Assembly (NCBI GenBank): GCA_964390565.1
Contig: CAYMII010000038.1
Location: forward strand, 1 to 39,025
Direction of reading: 5' to 3'
Origin: UBA8529 sp964390565
GTDB taxonomy: Bacteria; Bacteroidota; Bacteroidia; Bacteroidales; Tenuifilaceae
DNA length: 39,025 nucleotides
Below, one piece after another: positions 25,760 to 34,388 of the stretch. The stretch's first letter is position 1. Each line of letters begins with the position of its first letter. Made by a program: the position numbers and the translations under genes. The notes under the pieces were generated by a model. It worked only from the letters and a program-made list of their open reading frames with translations, was not told the DNA's origin and searched no databases.

Positions 25760-27838
25760 ATGAGTACAAAACAAAATATAAGTCTATTCAATAAAAGGTT
25801 AATTATACAGGCAGCAAAAGACAGTTTTATCAAAATTAATCCTGTTTTGCTTATCAAAAACCCTGTTATTTTCATTGTTGCAATAGGTTCAGTTCTTACT
25901 TCTTTTGTGGTTTGTATCGATATCTTTCAGGGCAGTTTTTCCTCCTTCAATCTTCAAATAGCAATTTGGCTTTGGTTTACCGTATTGTTTGCCAATTTTT
26001 CGGAAGCAATTGCCGAAGGCCGTGGAAAAGCACAAGCTGATAGCTTAAGAAAGAACCGTACGCAAACACAAGCTCGAAAGGTTAATGGAGAGAATGAACA
26101 TTTGATCTATGCCACCGATTTAAGAAAAGGGGATATTGTTGTGTGTGAAGCGGGTGATATTATCCCTTCTGATGGTGAGGTTATTGAAGGTATTGCCAGT
26201 GTTGATGAATCTGCAATTACAGGTGAATCGGCACCTGTGATTCGCGAAAGTGGAGGAGATCGCTCTGCTGTAACTGGTGGAACTAAGGTGATAAGCGATA
26301 GAATATTAATACGTGTCACAAGCGAACCGGGTAATGCATTTATTGATAGGATGATTGCTTTGGTTGAAGGAGCAAAAAGACAAAAAACGCCCAATGAAAT
26401 TGCCTTATCAATTCTTCTTTCGGGCTTATCAATTATATTTTTATTAGCGGTGGTGACCCTTCCAGCTTTTTTTTCATATAGCCTTTCAGCGTCTGGACTA
26501 CCAATGTCTCAAAACTTAACGCTTCCAGTTTTAATTGCGTTATTGGTTTGTCTTATTCCTACTACCATTGGTGGATTGCTTAGCGCAATAGGAATTAGTG
26601 GAATGGATAGGCTTTTACAACGCAACGTTATTGCTACAAGCGGAAGAGCAATCGAGGCAGCTGGAGATGTTGATGTGTTATTGCTCGACAAAACAGGAAC
26701 AATAACGCTAGGGAACAGAATGGCAACAGATTTCATCCCAGCTGAAAGTGTTACAATTCAAGAACTTGCCGATATGGCACAGCTTTCCTCTTTATCCGAT
26801 GAAACGCCTGAAGGGCGTTCTATCGTAATTCTTGCAAAGGAAAGGTTTAATATTCGCGGACGAGAGGTTCATGAGATTAACGCCATATTTATTCCCTTTA
26901 CAGCACAATCGAGGATGAGTGGGGTTGACTATAATACAAATGATGGAAAACTTCATCAAATTCGTAAAGGCTCAGCAGAGGCTATTCGTACATTTGTTCA
27001 GAATAATAATGGATTTTACCCTCAAAATGTTCAGGATATAGTTGCAGAACTCGCGAAGCAAGGAGCAACCCCCTTGGTTGTTGCAAAAGATAATAAAGTT
27101 CTTGGTGTTGTTCACCTTAAAGATATTGTTAAAGGAGGCATTAAGCAACGATTTGGCGAATTGCGTAGGATGGGAATTAAAACAGTAATGATAACTGGTG
27201 ATAATGCCTTAACAGCAGGTGCTATAGCTGCTGAAGCAGGAGTTGATGATTTTATGGCAGAAGCTAAACCTGAAGATAAATTGCGAAGAATAAGAGAAGA
27301 ACAAGCAAAGGGTCATTTGGTTGGCATGATTGGTGATGGTACAAATGATGCTCCTGCTCTAGCTCAAGCTGACATTGGTATTGCAATGAATTCAGGAACT
27401 CAGGCTGCTCGCGAAGCTGGAAATATGGTTGATCTTGATAGTAATCCGACTAAATTAATTGAGGTTGTTGAAGTAGGTAAGCAATTACTTATGACGCGCG
27501 GAGCTCTTACAACTTTTAGCATTGCTAACGATGTGGCTAAATACTTTGCTATCATCCCTGCTATTGCGGTTTCTCTATATTCGGGTAAAAGTGGAGTTGG
27601 ACCTTTATCCGCATTAAATATAATGGAGCTTGGCTCGCCTCAGAGCGCAATTTTAAGTGCTGTAATTTTTAATGCAATAATCATTATTCTTCTAGTTCCA
27701 CTAGCATTAAAAGGCGTTAGGTATCGTCCAGTTTCAGCAAATACGGCTTTAACACGAAACCTTCTAATTTTCGGATTAGGCGGATTGTTGGCGCCATTTG
27801 TTGGCATCAAACTTATTGATGTTTTAATCAATTTATAA
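25760..27838 (+). CDS. kdpB: KdpB, P-type ATPase subunit
   Basis: A 692-residue P1A-type ATPase. The actuator motif TGES lies at 154-157 (Ser157 corresponds to the inhibitory phospho-serine Ser162 of E. coli KdpB), the phosphorylation site DKTGT has Asp310, and the hinge GDGTNDAPAL is near residue 525. Membrane helix 4 contains CLIPTTIGGLLSAIGISG. All catalytic motifs are intact. It couples ATP hydrolysis to K+ movement through KdpA in the inner membrane. It lies between kdpA (12 bp) and kdpC (10 bp). Confidence 0.96.
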   Translation: MSTKQNISLFNKRLIIQAAKDSFIKINPVLLIKNPVIFIVAIGSVLTSFVVCIDIFQGSFSSFNLQIAIWLWFTVLFANFSEAIAEGRGKAQADSLRKNRTQTQARKVNGENEHLIYATDLRKGDIVVCEAGDIIPSDGEVIEGIASVDESAITGESAPVIRESGGDRSAVTGGTKVISDRILIRVTSEPGNAFIDRMIALVEGAKRQKTPNEIALSILLSGLSIIFLLAVVTLPAFFSYSLSASGLPMSQNLTLPVLIALLVCLIPTTIGGLLSAIGISGMDRLLQRNVIATSGRAIEAAGDVDVLLLDKTGTITLGNRMATDFIPAESVTIQELADMAQLSSLSDETPEGRSIVILAKERFNIRGREVHEINAIFIPFTAQSRMSGVDYNTNDGKLHQIRKGSAEAIRTFVQNNNGFYPQNVQDIVAELAKQGATPLVVAKDNKVLGVVHLKDIVKGGIKQRFGELRRMGIKTVMITGDNALTAGAIAAEAGVDDFMAEAKPEDKLRRIREEQAKGHLVGMIGDGTNDAPALAQADIGIAMNSGTQAAREAGNMVDLDSNPTKLIEVVEVGKQLLMTRGALTTFSIANDVAKYFAIIPAIAVSLYSGKSGVGPLSALNIMELGSPQSAILSAVIFNAIIIILLVPLALKGVRYRPVSANTALTRNLLIFGLGGLLAPFVGIKLIDVLINL

Positions 27839-27848
27839 TTCGTTTTTT

Positions 27849-28418
27849 ATGAAAACGCTTATTGTATCAGTAAAAACATTCCTGCTATTTACCATTTTAA
27901 CGGGTGTTATATATCCGCTTTTTATTACCGGAGTTGCGCAGCTATTATTTCCTGCAAAGGCAAATGGTAGTTTGATTATTAAAGATCATAAAGTAATTGG
28001 TAGTGAATTGATTGGTCAACAATTTGATAGCACAATTTATTTCTCCTCACGCCCTTCAGCTGTTTCATATAACCCTTTGCCATCAGGCGGATCCAATTAT
28101 GGATTGACGAATGTCATATTAAAAAAGCAAGTATCAGAACGCAAGAAACAATTCCTAGTGTTTAATGGATTAGATAGCCTTACTGTAATTCCTTCGGAGA
28201 TGCTATTTGCTTCAGCAAGCGGTCTCGATCCGCATATTTCACCCAAAGCTGCATTAATTCAAGTGAATAGAATTGCTAATGCGAGGGGGTTTAATTCATC
28301 TCAAAAGCAACAACTTATTGATTTGATTTATGATAAAACGGAGCAACCTCAGTTCTCGCTTTTTGGAGAACCAAGAGTTAACGTTTTGATTTTAAATATT
28401 GAAATAGAAAAGATCTAG
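27849..28418 (+). CDS. kdpC: KdpC, accessory subunit of the Kdp ATPase
   Basis: A 189-residue protein with one N-terminal membrane helix (~8-30) and a periplasmic domain carrying KdpC signatures VIGSELIGQQFDSTIYF, FSSRPSAVSYNPLPSGGSNY and SASGLDPHISPKAALIQVNR. It assembles with KdpA and KdpB and raises K+ affinity. The length matches the family (about 190 aa). An 8-bp inverted repeat overlaps its stop codon, separating the structural genes from the regulatory genes. Confidence 0.94.
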   Translation: MKTLIVSVKTFLLFTILTGVIYPLFITGVAQLLFPAKANGSLIIKDHKVIGSELIGQQFDSTIYFSSRPSAVSYNPLPSGGSNYGLTNVILKKQVSERKKQFLVFNGLDSLTVIPSEMLFASASGLDPHISPKAALIQVNRIANARGFNSSQKQQLIDLIYDKTEQPQFSLFGEPRVNVLILNIEIEKI

Positions 28419-28441
28419 TAAAAACTTAGTAGATTTACTAG
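28415..28441 (+). repeat. 8-bp inverted repeat at the kdpC stop
   Basis: CTAGTAAA (28415-28422) and TTTACTAG (28434-28441) are perfect inverse complements with an 11-nt spacer. It lies in the 52-bp gap between kdpC and the HAMP protein gene. It might partly attenuate or process the transcript so regulators are made at lower levels; no T-run follows. Confidence 0.4.
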
Positions 28442-28470
28442 TCAAGTGTTATTTGGCTAATTTTAAACCC

Positions 28471-29361
28471 ATGAAAATGTCAATTCGAACAAAATTCAGC
28501 TTTGGAATACTTGTATTATTCCTTATTATAATGATACTGCTAGTTTCATCTGTGGTTAATCTGAGTAGAATGTCTAATAAAACCAATCTGATTTTAAGCG
28601 AGAACCACTACACTGTGGTTTATGCTCGCGAAATGTCAGAAGAACTAACAAATATTAATCAGGAACTTAACCACAGCTGTTTGGTGGGTGAACGCCATGA
28701 TAGTGCTTTTATAAACAATATGTTAATTGGGTTTAATAAATCTCTTAACCTCGAGAAAATGAATATAACAGAGGTTGGCGAGAGCGAGCTCGTTTCAAGT
28801 ATTGAGAAAGAGTACAAAGAGTATCGTGATTTATTATTTTCTTTTAGCGCTATATCAGCAGATAAACTTATTCTGTTGCAAAATAAGTTTGCAGGATTAA
28901 ATCATCTGATTATGCTTTTATCGCAGATGAATGAAAAGGCAATTGTGCAAAAAACTAATGATGCAAAAGTCTCAGCAAAGAATGCATCAATCCAAATGAC
29001 CATCATTGGAGTTATTTGTTTCTTGTTTGCTCTTAGTTTTACATATAATTTTGCGTCATATTTCAACGAGCGTTTTTTCCAACTTTATAAAGGTATCAAG
29101 GAGATTGTATCAAGTAACTATGGGCAAAGATTATATTTTGATGGGAAGGATGAGTTTTATGAAATTTCGCTCCTCTTTAACGAAATGGCTGAGAAATTGA
29201 ATGAAAGTGAGCGAAAAGGAGTTATTTCAACAAAAGAACATCCATTAAACAGTGAGATCGATTTAAAAGATTTGCAAGAATTGAAAAAGGTTTTGGAAAG
29301 AATGAAAGTGTTTGAAATTCAGGCTAGCGAGTTGTTGTTAAAATTAGAAAGCAAAATGTAG
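28471..29361 (+). CDS. Kinase-less HAMP membrane protein in the kdp operon
   Basis: A 296-residue protein starting at ATG 28471 (MKMSIRTKF; a TTG at 28453 would add six residues). TM1 is at ~7-29, followed by an extracytoplasmic helical bundle (~32-172), TM2 at ~174-198, HAMP at ~199-250 (FFQLYKGIKEIVSSNYGQR, then DEFYEISLLFNEMAEKLNE), and a short helical tail (DLKDLQELKKVLERMKVF). It looks like the sensor half of a histidine kinase or MCP, but no HisKA, HATPase or MCP domain follows. It ends 3 bp before kdpD, so it is probably a partner input module for KdpD or a relic of a split kinase. No named family is recognised. Confidence 0.65.
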   Translation: MKMSIRTKFSFGILVLFLIIMILLVSSVVNLSRMSNKTNLILSENHYTVVYAREMSEELTNINQELNHSCLVGERHDSAFINNMLIGFNKSLNLEKMNITEVGESELVSSIEKEYKEYRDLLFSFSAISADKLILLQNKFAGLNHLIMLLSQMNEKAIVQKTNDAKVSAKNASIQMTIIGVICFLFALSFTYNFASYFNERFFQLYKGIKEIVSSNYGQRLYFDGKDEFYEISLLFNEMAEKLNESERKGVISTKEHPLNSEIDLKDLQELKKVLERMKVFEIQASELLLKLESKM

Positions 29362-29364
29362 TAT

Positions 29365-32040
29365 ATGGATTTTGATGAGAATCGGCCTGATCCTGATGAA
29401 CTCTTAGCCTCCCTTTATCAAGAAGAGGATAAGAGCAAACGTGGTAAACTGAAGATATTTTTTGGCATGTGCGCTGGTGTAGGAAAAACATATACAATGC
29501 TACAGACTGCGCAAACCGAAAAGCAAAAAGGCAATGATATAATTATTGGCTATATCGAAACCCATAACAGGAAGGAAACAGGTGATTTAGTTGAAGGTTT
29601 CGAACTTATTCCACGGAAAAATATTGAGTATAAAACCACTTCCCTTCAGGAGATGGATTTGGATTCGATTATTACCCGTAAACCTCAAGTTGTTTTGGTT
29701 GATGAACTTGCGCATACAAATTCACCGGGCAGCAGACACCTAAAACGGTATCAAGATGTTCAGGAACTTCTCGAGAATGGAATTAGTGTTTATACAACGC
29801 TCAACGTGCAGCATATTGAGAGTCGATCCGAAACAGTAACCCAGATAACTGGTATTGTTGTTAGAGAAACCATTCCCGATGAGGTTTTTGAGAGTGCTGA
29901 TGAGGTGGAATTAATAGATATAACACCCGAGGAACTTCTTCAAAGACTTTCCGAGGGTAAAGTGTATACACCAGAAAGGTCGAAGGAGGCTGTTGAAAAC
30001 TTCTTTCGTAAAGGGAATATCAACGCTTTGCGCGAAATGGCTCTTCGCATTGTTGCCGATCGAGTAGATAAGCAACTGCATGATTATTTGCACTACAAAA
30101 GGATTAAAGGGCCATGGAAGTCGGGATTGCATCTTCTTGTTGCGGTGGGAGCAGGCCCAAACTCCGGACGACTTTTACGCTGGGCTAAAACATTATCCTA
30201 TTCAATGGGGGCAAATATTCAAGCCATTTATGTCGAAACCTCAATCAGAATAAAATCAAAAGAACGCGAGAAACTAGATAAGAATATTAATCTCGCAAAA
30301 CAGTTGGGCATCAGATTTAGAATAATTACGCACGTCGATATCGTTAAAGCGATAGTTGATTTTGCTCAAAAAGAGAATATCACACACATTATTGTAGGAA
30401 AACCTCGTATTCGTAATATTATTTCGTTGTTACGACTAGGGAATTTTGTTAATAGGTTGATTCGATACAGTGGTAATATTGATGTTTATATACTTGGTTC
30501 CGATAGTCAGGCAAAGGATAAATTTAAAGAACGGGTTTCTGCACCTTCATTTACTTCAGGTTTTCGACAATACTTTACAGTATTGGTGCTTGTCATTATT
30601 TCTTCAATTATTTGTTATTCCATAAGGAATGTTATTGGATATCAAACAGTATCGCTTTTATTACTCTTTCTTGTTTCCATACTAGCAATTTTCTTTGGAA
30701 CAGGCCCAATACTTCTTGCAGCAACGCTATGTGCTATTATTTGGAACTTTTTCTTTATTCCGCCCCAATTCACACTTCATATCGACAAACCGCTGGACGT
30801 GTTGATGTTGGTTATGTTTTTTATAATTGCCCTGTTGAATGGCGTTCTTACTTCACGTATTCGAGGTCAGGAGAAAAGAATTAGAATTCGCGAAGAACGA
30901 ACACATGCACTTTACCAACTTACCAAAGATTTATCAATTATAACGGGTTATGAGGAGATAACTAAAATGGCCATTGGCTATATTCATAAGTTTTTCCGAT
31001 TAGATTGTTCAATTATTCTTAAGAATGAGCAGAACCAACTTAATAGTTGGGTGCAACCAGAATCAAAAGTATCCCTTTCCGAAAATGAGTTTAGTATTGC
31101 TACTTGGGTTTACAAACATGCCTATAAAGCAGGGAAGTATACCGATACACTGCCATCAACAGATTACACTTTTTATCCGCTGCAAGGGAATAGTGGTAAT
31201 ATGGGAGTAATTGCAGTTAAGCATGAGTTAAATTTCACTTTTGGTGAAGAACAGTTTTGGGAGGCATTCCTCTCTCAAATTTCGGGTAAATTTGAGCGCG
31301 AATTTTTGCGAGATGCAGCAAAGAAAACGTTTCTGTTAAGTGAATCCGAAAAGTTATACAAAACCCTTTTCAATTCAATCTCACATGAACTTCGAATTCC
31401 GGTAACTACTATATTAGGAGCTTCGGATACTCTACTTACGCAAAGCTATCCGGATGATATTCGTAAAAAGTTGTATTCCGAGATAAACATTGCCTCTATT
31501 CGGCTCAACAGGCTTATCGAGAATTTGCTGAATATGTCTCGGCTAGAATCGGGTCGTATTACTGCACACCCCGATTGGTGTGATGTTCACGATTTAGCGA
31601 ATAGCGTTTCAGAATCATTGCTTCAGGAATTGCAGCCTTTCAAATTTTCAGTTATTATTCCTCCTGATATGCCTCTCGTGAAAATCGATTTTGGGTTGAC
31701 TGAGCAAATACTCCATAACTTGATTTTGAATGCTACGCAATATGCTCCTTTGGGAAGTCGAATCAGATTGAAATTCTTTTACGACGACGGATTTCTCACC
31801 ATTCAGGTAATGGATAGGGGCAATGGCTTTCCAGAATCAGAACTAATTTTCCTTTTCGAAAAGTTTTATCGTGGCAAAGACTCAAAAGCAGGTGGTACCG
31901 GTTTAGGTTTATCAATAGTTAAAGGATTTGTTGAAGCCCAAAAAGGAAAGGTTGTTGCTGAGAATCGCCAGAATGGCGGGGCTAAATTTTCAATTATGCT
32001 CCCAACTAACACATTAGATATAAACATTCAAGAAAATTGA
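29365..32040 (+). CDS. kdpD: KdpD, turgor/potassium sensor histidine kinase
   Basis: An 891-residue full-length KdpD. It has the KdpD N-terminal ATP-binding domain at ~27-237 (Walker A GMCAGVGKT at 34-42, then VVLVDELAHTNSPGSRHLKR), a Usp-like domain at ~250-372, four membrane helices of DUF4118 at ~403-500, and a GAF-like region at ~525-655. HisKA has phospho-acceptor His674 (SISHELRIPVTTI). The HATPase domain is at ~775-885 with N box LHNLILNATQYAP, G1 MDRGNGF, F box FEKFYRG and G2 GGTGLGLSIVKGF. All kinase boxes are intact. Unlike the split KdpD of some Bacteroidota, it is one chain. It precedes kdpE by 7 bp. Confidence 0.94.
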   Translation: MDFDENRPDPDELLASLYQEEDKSKRGKLKIFFGMCAGVGKTYTMLQTAQTEKQKGNDIIIGYIETHNRKETGDLVEGFELIPRKNIEYKTTSLQEMDLDSIITRKPQVVLVDELAHTNSPGSRHLKRYQDVQELLENGISVYTTLNVQHIESRSETVTQITGIVVRETIPDEVFESADEVELIDITPEELLQRLSEGKVYTPERSKEAVENFFRKGNINALREMALRIVADRVDKQLHDYLHYKRIKGPWKSGLHLLVAVGAGPNSGRLLRWAKTLSYSMGANIQAIYVETSIRIKSKEREKLDKNINLAKQLGIRFRIITHVDIVKAIVDFAQKENITHIIVGKPRIRNIISLLRLGNFVNRLIRYSGNIDVYILGSDSQAKDKFKERVSAPSFTSGFRQYFTVLVLVIISSIICYSIRNVIGYQTVSLLLLFLVSILAIFFGTGPILLAATLCAIIWNFFFIPPQFTLHIDKPLDVLMLVMFFIIALLNGVLTSRIRGQEKRIRIREERTHALYQLTKDLSIITGYEEITKMAIGYIHKFFRLDCSIILKNEQNQLNSWVQPESKVSLSENEFSIATWVYKHAYKAGKYTDTLPSTDYTFYPLQGNSGNMGVIAVKHELNFTFGEEQFWEAFLSQISGKFEREFLRDAAKKTFLLSESEKLYKTLFNSISHELRIPVTTILGASDTLLTQSYPDDIRKKLYSEINIASIRLNRLIENLLNMSRLESGRITAHPDWCDVHDLANSVSESLLQELQPFKFSVIIPPDMPLVKIDFGLTEQILHNLILNATQYAPLGSRIRLKFFYDDGFLTIQVMDRGNGFPESELIFLFEKFYRGKDSKAGGTGLGLSIVKGFVEAQKGKVVAENRQNGGAKFSIMLPTNTLDINIQEN

Positions 32041-32047
32041 TGAATTG

Positions 32048-32731
32048 ATGAGAAGCACAGATCCTATATTGATTGTAGATGATGAGGTTCAGATACGCCG
32101 ATTGCTCGAAATAACCCTTTCGGCCAATGGCTATAAAATATCTGAAGCTACAACAGGCAAGGAAGGCTTGACTCTTGCTGCATCAATACATCCTGTATTA
32201 ATTATTCTTGACTTAGGTCTACCGGATTCTGACGGTCTTGAGATACTCAAGAAACTCCGAGTGTGGTATCATAACCCAATAATTATATTATCGGTTCGTA
32301 ATTCTGAGGAGGAAATAGTTAAAGCCCTTGATAACGGAGCAAATGATTATTTAACAAAGCCATTTCGTACAGGAGAACTATTAGCCCGAATTAGAGCGGC
32401 TATCCGACAGAACGAAAACTTATTAAGTAAACCAATCATTGAATTTGGATCATTAACTATCGATATTGCTAATCACATTGCACGTCGCGATAACGAAATT
32501 GTAAAGTTGACCTCTACAGAATTCTCATTATTAGCGCTTTTAGCCAAAAACGAAGGCAGAGTTTTAACTCATCAATTCATTTTAAAAGAGGTATGGGGGG
32601 CTAGCTACATTGAGCAAACTCAATATTTACGTGTTTTTATAGCACAATTAAGAAAGAAAATAGAGGTTGACCCTTCAAAACCAAAGCTGTTAATTACTGA
32701 ATCAGGAATAGGTTATCGATTTGGGGATTAG
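32048..32731 (+). CDS. kdpE: KdpE, OmpR-family response regulator
   Basis: A 227-residue response regulator. The receiver domain (1-118) has the acidic pocket D11-D12, phospho-acceptor Asp55 (LIILDLGLPDSDG) and Lys104 (YLTKPF). The winged-helix DNA-binding domain is at ~130-227 (VKLTSTEFSLLALLAKNEGR, then LRVFIAQLRKKIEVDPSKPK and TESGIGYRF). I chose ATG 32048 over TTG 32045. It is the last gene of the kdp operon and is expected to activate the operon under K+ limitation. A candidate operator lies upstream of kdpF. Confidence 0.93.
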   Translation: MRSTDPILIVDDEVQIRRLLEITLSANGYKISEATTGKEGLTLAASIHPVLIILDLGLPDSDGLEILKKLRVWYHNPIIILSVRNSEEEIVKALDNGANDYLTKPFRTGELLARIRAAIRQNENLLSKPIIEFGSLTIDIANHIARRDNEIVKLTSTEFSLLALLAKNEGRVLTHQFILKEVWGASYIEQTQYLRVFIAQLRKKIEVDPSKPKLLITESGIGYRFGD

Positions 32732-32805
32732 GTCTTTTAAAGTGTTTAAATTGATTCCCTTTACATTTTATTGTTTTATGTTGGTTTTGCTCATTTTCTA
32801 AAAGC

Positions 32806-32836
32806 AAAAAAGACCATCCAGTTAAGGATGATCTTT
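32806..32836 (-). terminator. Terminator hairpin oriented to the minus strand (tRNA-type 3' end)
   Basis: Arms 32809-32819 (AAAGACCATCC) and 32826-32836 (GGATGATCTTT) pair with one mismatch. On the minus strand the stem is followed by a T-run (32806-32811 complement). It sits 4 bp past a tRNA-like 3' end on that strand, as expected for a tRNA terminator. It may also help stop kdpE transcription. Confidence 0.65.
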
Positions 32837-32839
32837 CAA

Positions 32840-32867
32840 GTGACTCCGGTAGGATTAAAACTTGCAA
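32840..32867 (-). pseudogene. tRNA 3'-end remnant (probable att-site scar)
   Basis: Read on the minus strand this ends AATCCTACCGGAGTCAC, which looks like the 3' half of a tRNA T-arm followed by a 7-nt acceptor strand (CGGAGTC) and discriminator A, as in Bacteroidota tRNAs. Upstream, GCAAGTTT resembles the 5' T-stem and loop but with mismatches, and no anticodon arm, D arm or 5' acceptor strand follows; the AbiE operator begins instead. The T-loop has also drifted. A 3' fragment next to a terminator and accessory genes is the usual signature of element integration into a tRNA 3' end. Identification is by eye. Confidence 0.5.
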
Positions 32868-32885
32868 ATTTTTCAAAGATTAAAT

Positions 32886-32935
32886 ATTGCACAAAAATAC
32901 GGTAAATATTATTTATTACCGTATATTTGTGCAAT
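32886..32935. promoter_or_regulatory. 20-bp inverted-repeat operator of the AbiE locus
   Basis: Arms 32886-32905 (ATTGCACAAAAATACGGTAA) and 32916-32935 (TTACCGTATATTTGTGCAAT) are inverse complements at 19 of 20 positions with a 10-bp spacer. A -7 box TATATTTG (32922-32929) lies within the right arm. AbiEi antitoxins are known to autorepress by binding inverted repeats in their promoter, and this repeat ends 3 bp before the abiEi ATG. Confidence 0.75.
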
Positions 32936-32938
32936 ACT

Positions 32939-33511
32939 ATGAAGAAGACAATTGTAGAAATATTTGAAGAACAGAAAGGTTACTTGCAAGCAAAACAGCT
33001 TAGTGGCCGTAATCAATACTATCAACTTAAAGAGTTGGTTGATGGTGGCGAGGTGGTAATGATTAAGCGTGGTTTGTACAAGCACACAAAAATTGTGTTT
33101 GAAAATGATTGGGAAGAAGTTGGAAAAATCGTTCCAGCAGGAATTCTTTGTCTTTTTTCTGCTTGGCAATTTTATGGACTAACAACACATATTCCTGCAG
33201 AATACCATATGGCTATTCCTGCAAAATCAAAGATAAAACTCCCATCATTTCCACCAATCAAAATTTATTACTGGATTTCGGACTATTATATTCTTGGGAA
33301 ATCAGTAAAAAAGGGTATCGCTATCTATGACATGGAAAGATCTGTTTGTGATGCTGTTAAGTTTCGTAATAAAATAGGAAAGGATCTTACTTCAGAGGTG
33401 CTACGAAATTATCTAAATAGAAATGACAGGAATATTGATCTGTTGATTAAATATTCAAAGGAACTGAGGGTTAGGAGTATACTAAAGGGTTATTTGGAGG
33501 TTATGCTATGA
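32939..33511 (+). CDS. abiEi: AbiEi antitoxin / autorepressor
   Basis: A 190-residue cytoplasmic protein. An N-terminal winged helix at ~1-50 (YLQAKQLSGRNQYYQLKELV, then MIKRGLYK) precedes the AbiEi antitoxin core at ~60-185 (GILCLFSAWQFYGLTTHIP, YHMAIPAKSK, and GIAIYDMERSVCDAVKFRNK). In type IV AbiE systems AbiEi neutralises AbiEii without direct binding and represses its own promoter. ATG 32939 is preferred over GTG 32927, which falls inside the operator. It overlaps abiEii by ATGA (33508-33511). Confidence 0.88.
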   Translation: MKKTIVEIFEEQKGYLQAKQLSGRNQYYQLKELVDGGEVVMIKRGLYKHTKIVFENDWEEVGKIVPAGILCLFSAWQFYGLTTHIPAEYHMAIPAKSKIKLPSFPPIKIYYWISDYYILGKSVKKGIAIYDMERSVCDAVKFRNKIGKDLTSEVLRNYLNRNDRNIDLLIKYSKELRVRSILKGYLEVML

Positions 33512-34368
33512 AAGGTTCATCTGCATCAATAAGGGCTCGTCTTTTAAATATTGCAAAAGAGCAAGGTTTGAGTTTTCAATTAATAATAGTCAGGTATTTA
33601 CAGGAAAGACTTCTATACAGAGTATCTCAATCCAAATATCGTAACAAATTCTACTTGAAAGGTGGGGCATTAATCTATGCTTTTGAGGGCAGTAAAACAC
33701 GCTATACTTTAGATATTGATCTCCTAGGCAAAGAGATTGCAAACAATACCCAAACAATCAAGAATGCCTTTGCTGAAATAGTAGCTATACCTTGTCCAAA
33801 TGATGAAGTTTGGTTTAGGACTGAAACAATACATGCCGAGATAATTTCAGAACAAGATAAGTACAACGGTATTCGAATATTTATAGAGGCTGGTTTTCAT
33901 ACTATTAAGCAACGTATGCAAGTAGATATTGGTTTTGGTGATGTCATAGTGCCAAATGATAATCAAAATCTTGAATTTCCAGTTCTATTAGCAGAATCTG
34001 AAGTACCAGTACTTTTAGCATACTCTACTGAAACGCTTATTGCAGAAAAATTCCAAGCAATGATAGAATTATCATTGGCCAATAGTAGAATGAAGGATTT
34101 TTACGATGTACATAAGCTTATTACCTCTAAGAAATATAGTATCAAAACACTTAAAGAAGCCATAAGGGCAACATTTATAAACAGAAGCACTCCATATACT
34201 GAAAATCATAGCCTTTTTTCAGAAGATTTTTTTACTGATCCGGACAGATTAAAGATGTGGAAGGCTTTTCTTAATAAAATTGGACAGGATAAAGATTTAA
34301 ACTTTATAGATGTAGGTAAAACTATTACAACAATTCTTAAGCCTATATGGGAAGGGTTGAAAGATTAA
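33508..34368 (+). CDS. abiEii: AbiEii nucleotidyltransferase toxin
   Basis: A 286-residue DUF1814-type nucleotidyltransferase. Motif I is FYLKGGALIYAFEGSKTRYT followed by LDIDLLG (GG plus the DxD pair). Further conserved segments are MQVDIGFGDVI (third acidic residue), LIAEKFQAMIELSLANSRMK and KDFYDVHKL, where the late Lys/Asp motif of AbiEii is retained. The toxin modifies cellular targets (tRNA acceptor stems in studied relatives) and causes abortive infection or stasis. It is translationally coupled to the antitoxin, and the putative tRNA remnant lies just upstream of the pair. The next gene starts 20 bp later. Confidence 0.88.
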   Translation: MKGSSASIRARLLNIAKEQGLSFQLIIVRYLQERLLYRVSQSKYRNKFYLKGGALIYAFEGSKTRYTLDIDLLGKEIANNTQTIKNAFAEIVAIPCPNDEVWFRTETIHAEIISEQDKYNGIRIFIEAGFHTIKQRMQVDIGFGDVIVPNDNQNLEFPVLLAESEVPVLLAYSTETLIAEKFQAMIELSLANSRMKDFYDVHKLITSKKYSIKTLKEAIRATFINRSTPYTENHSLFSEDFFTDPDRLKMWKAFLNKIGQDKDLNFIDVGKTITTILKPIWEGLKD

Positions 34369-34388
34369 ATAATTAAAAGCTTAATGAT

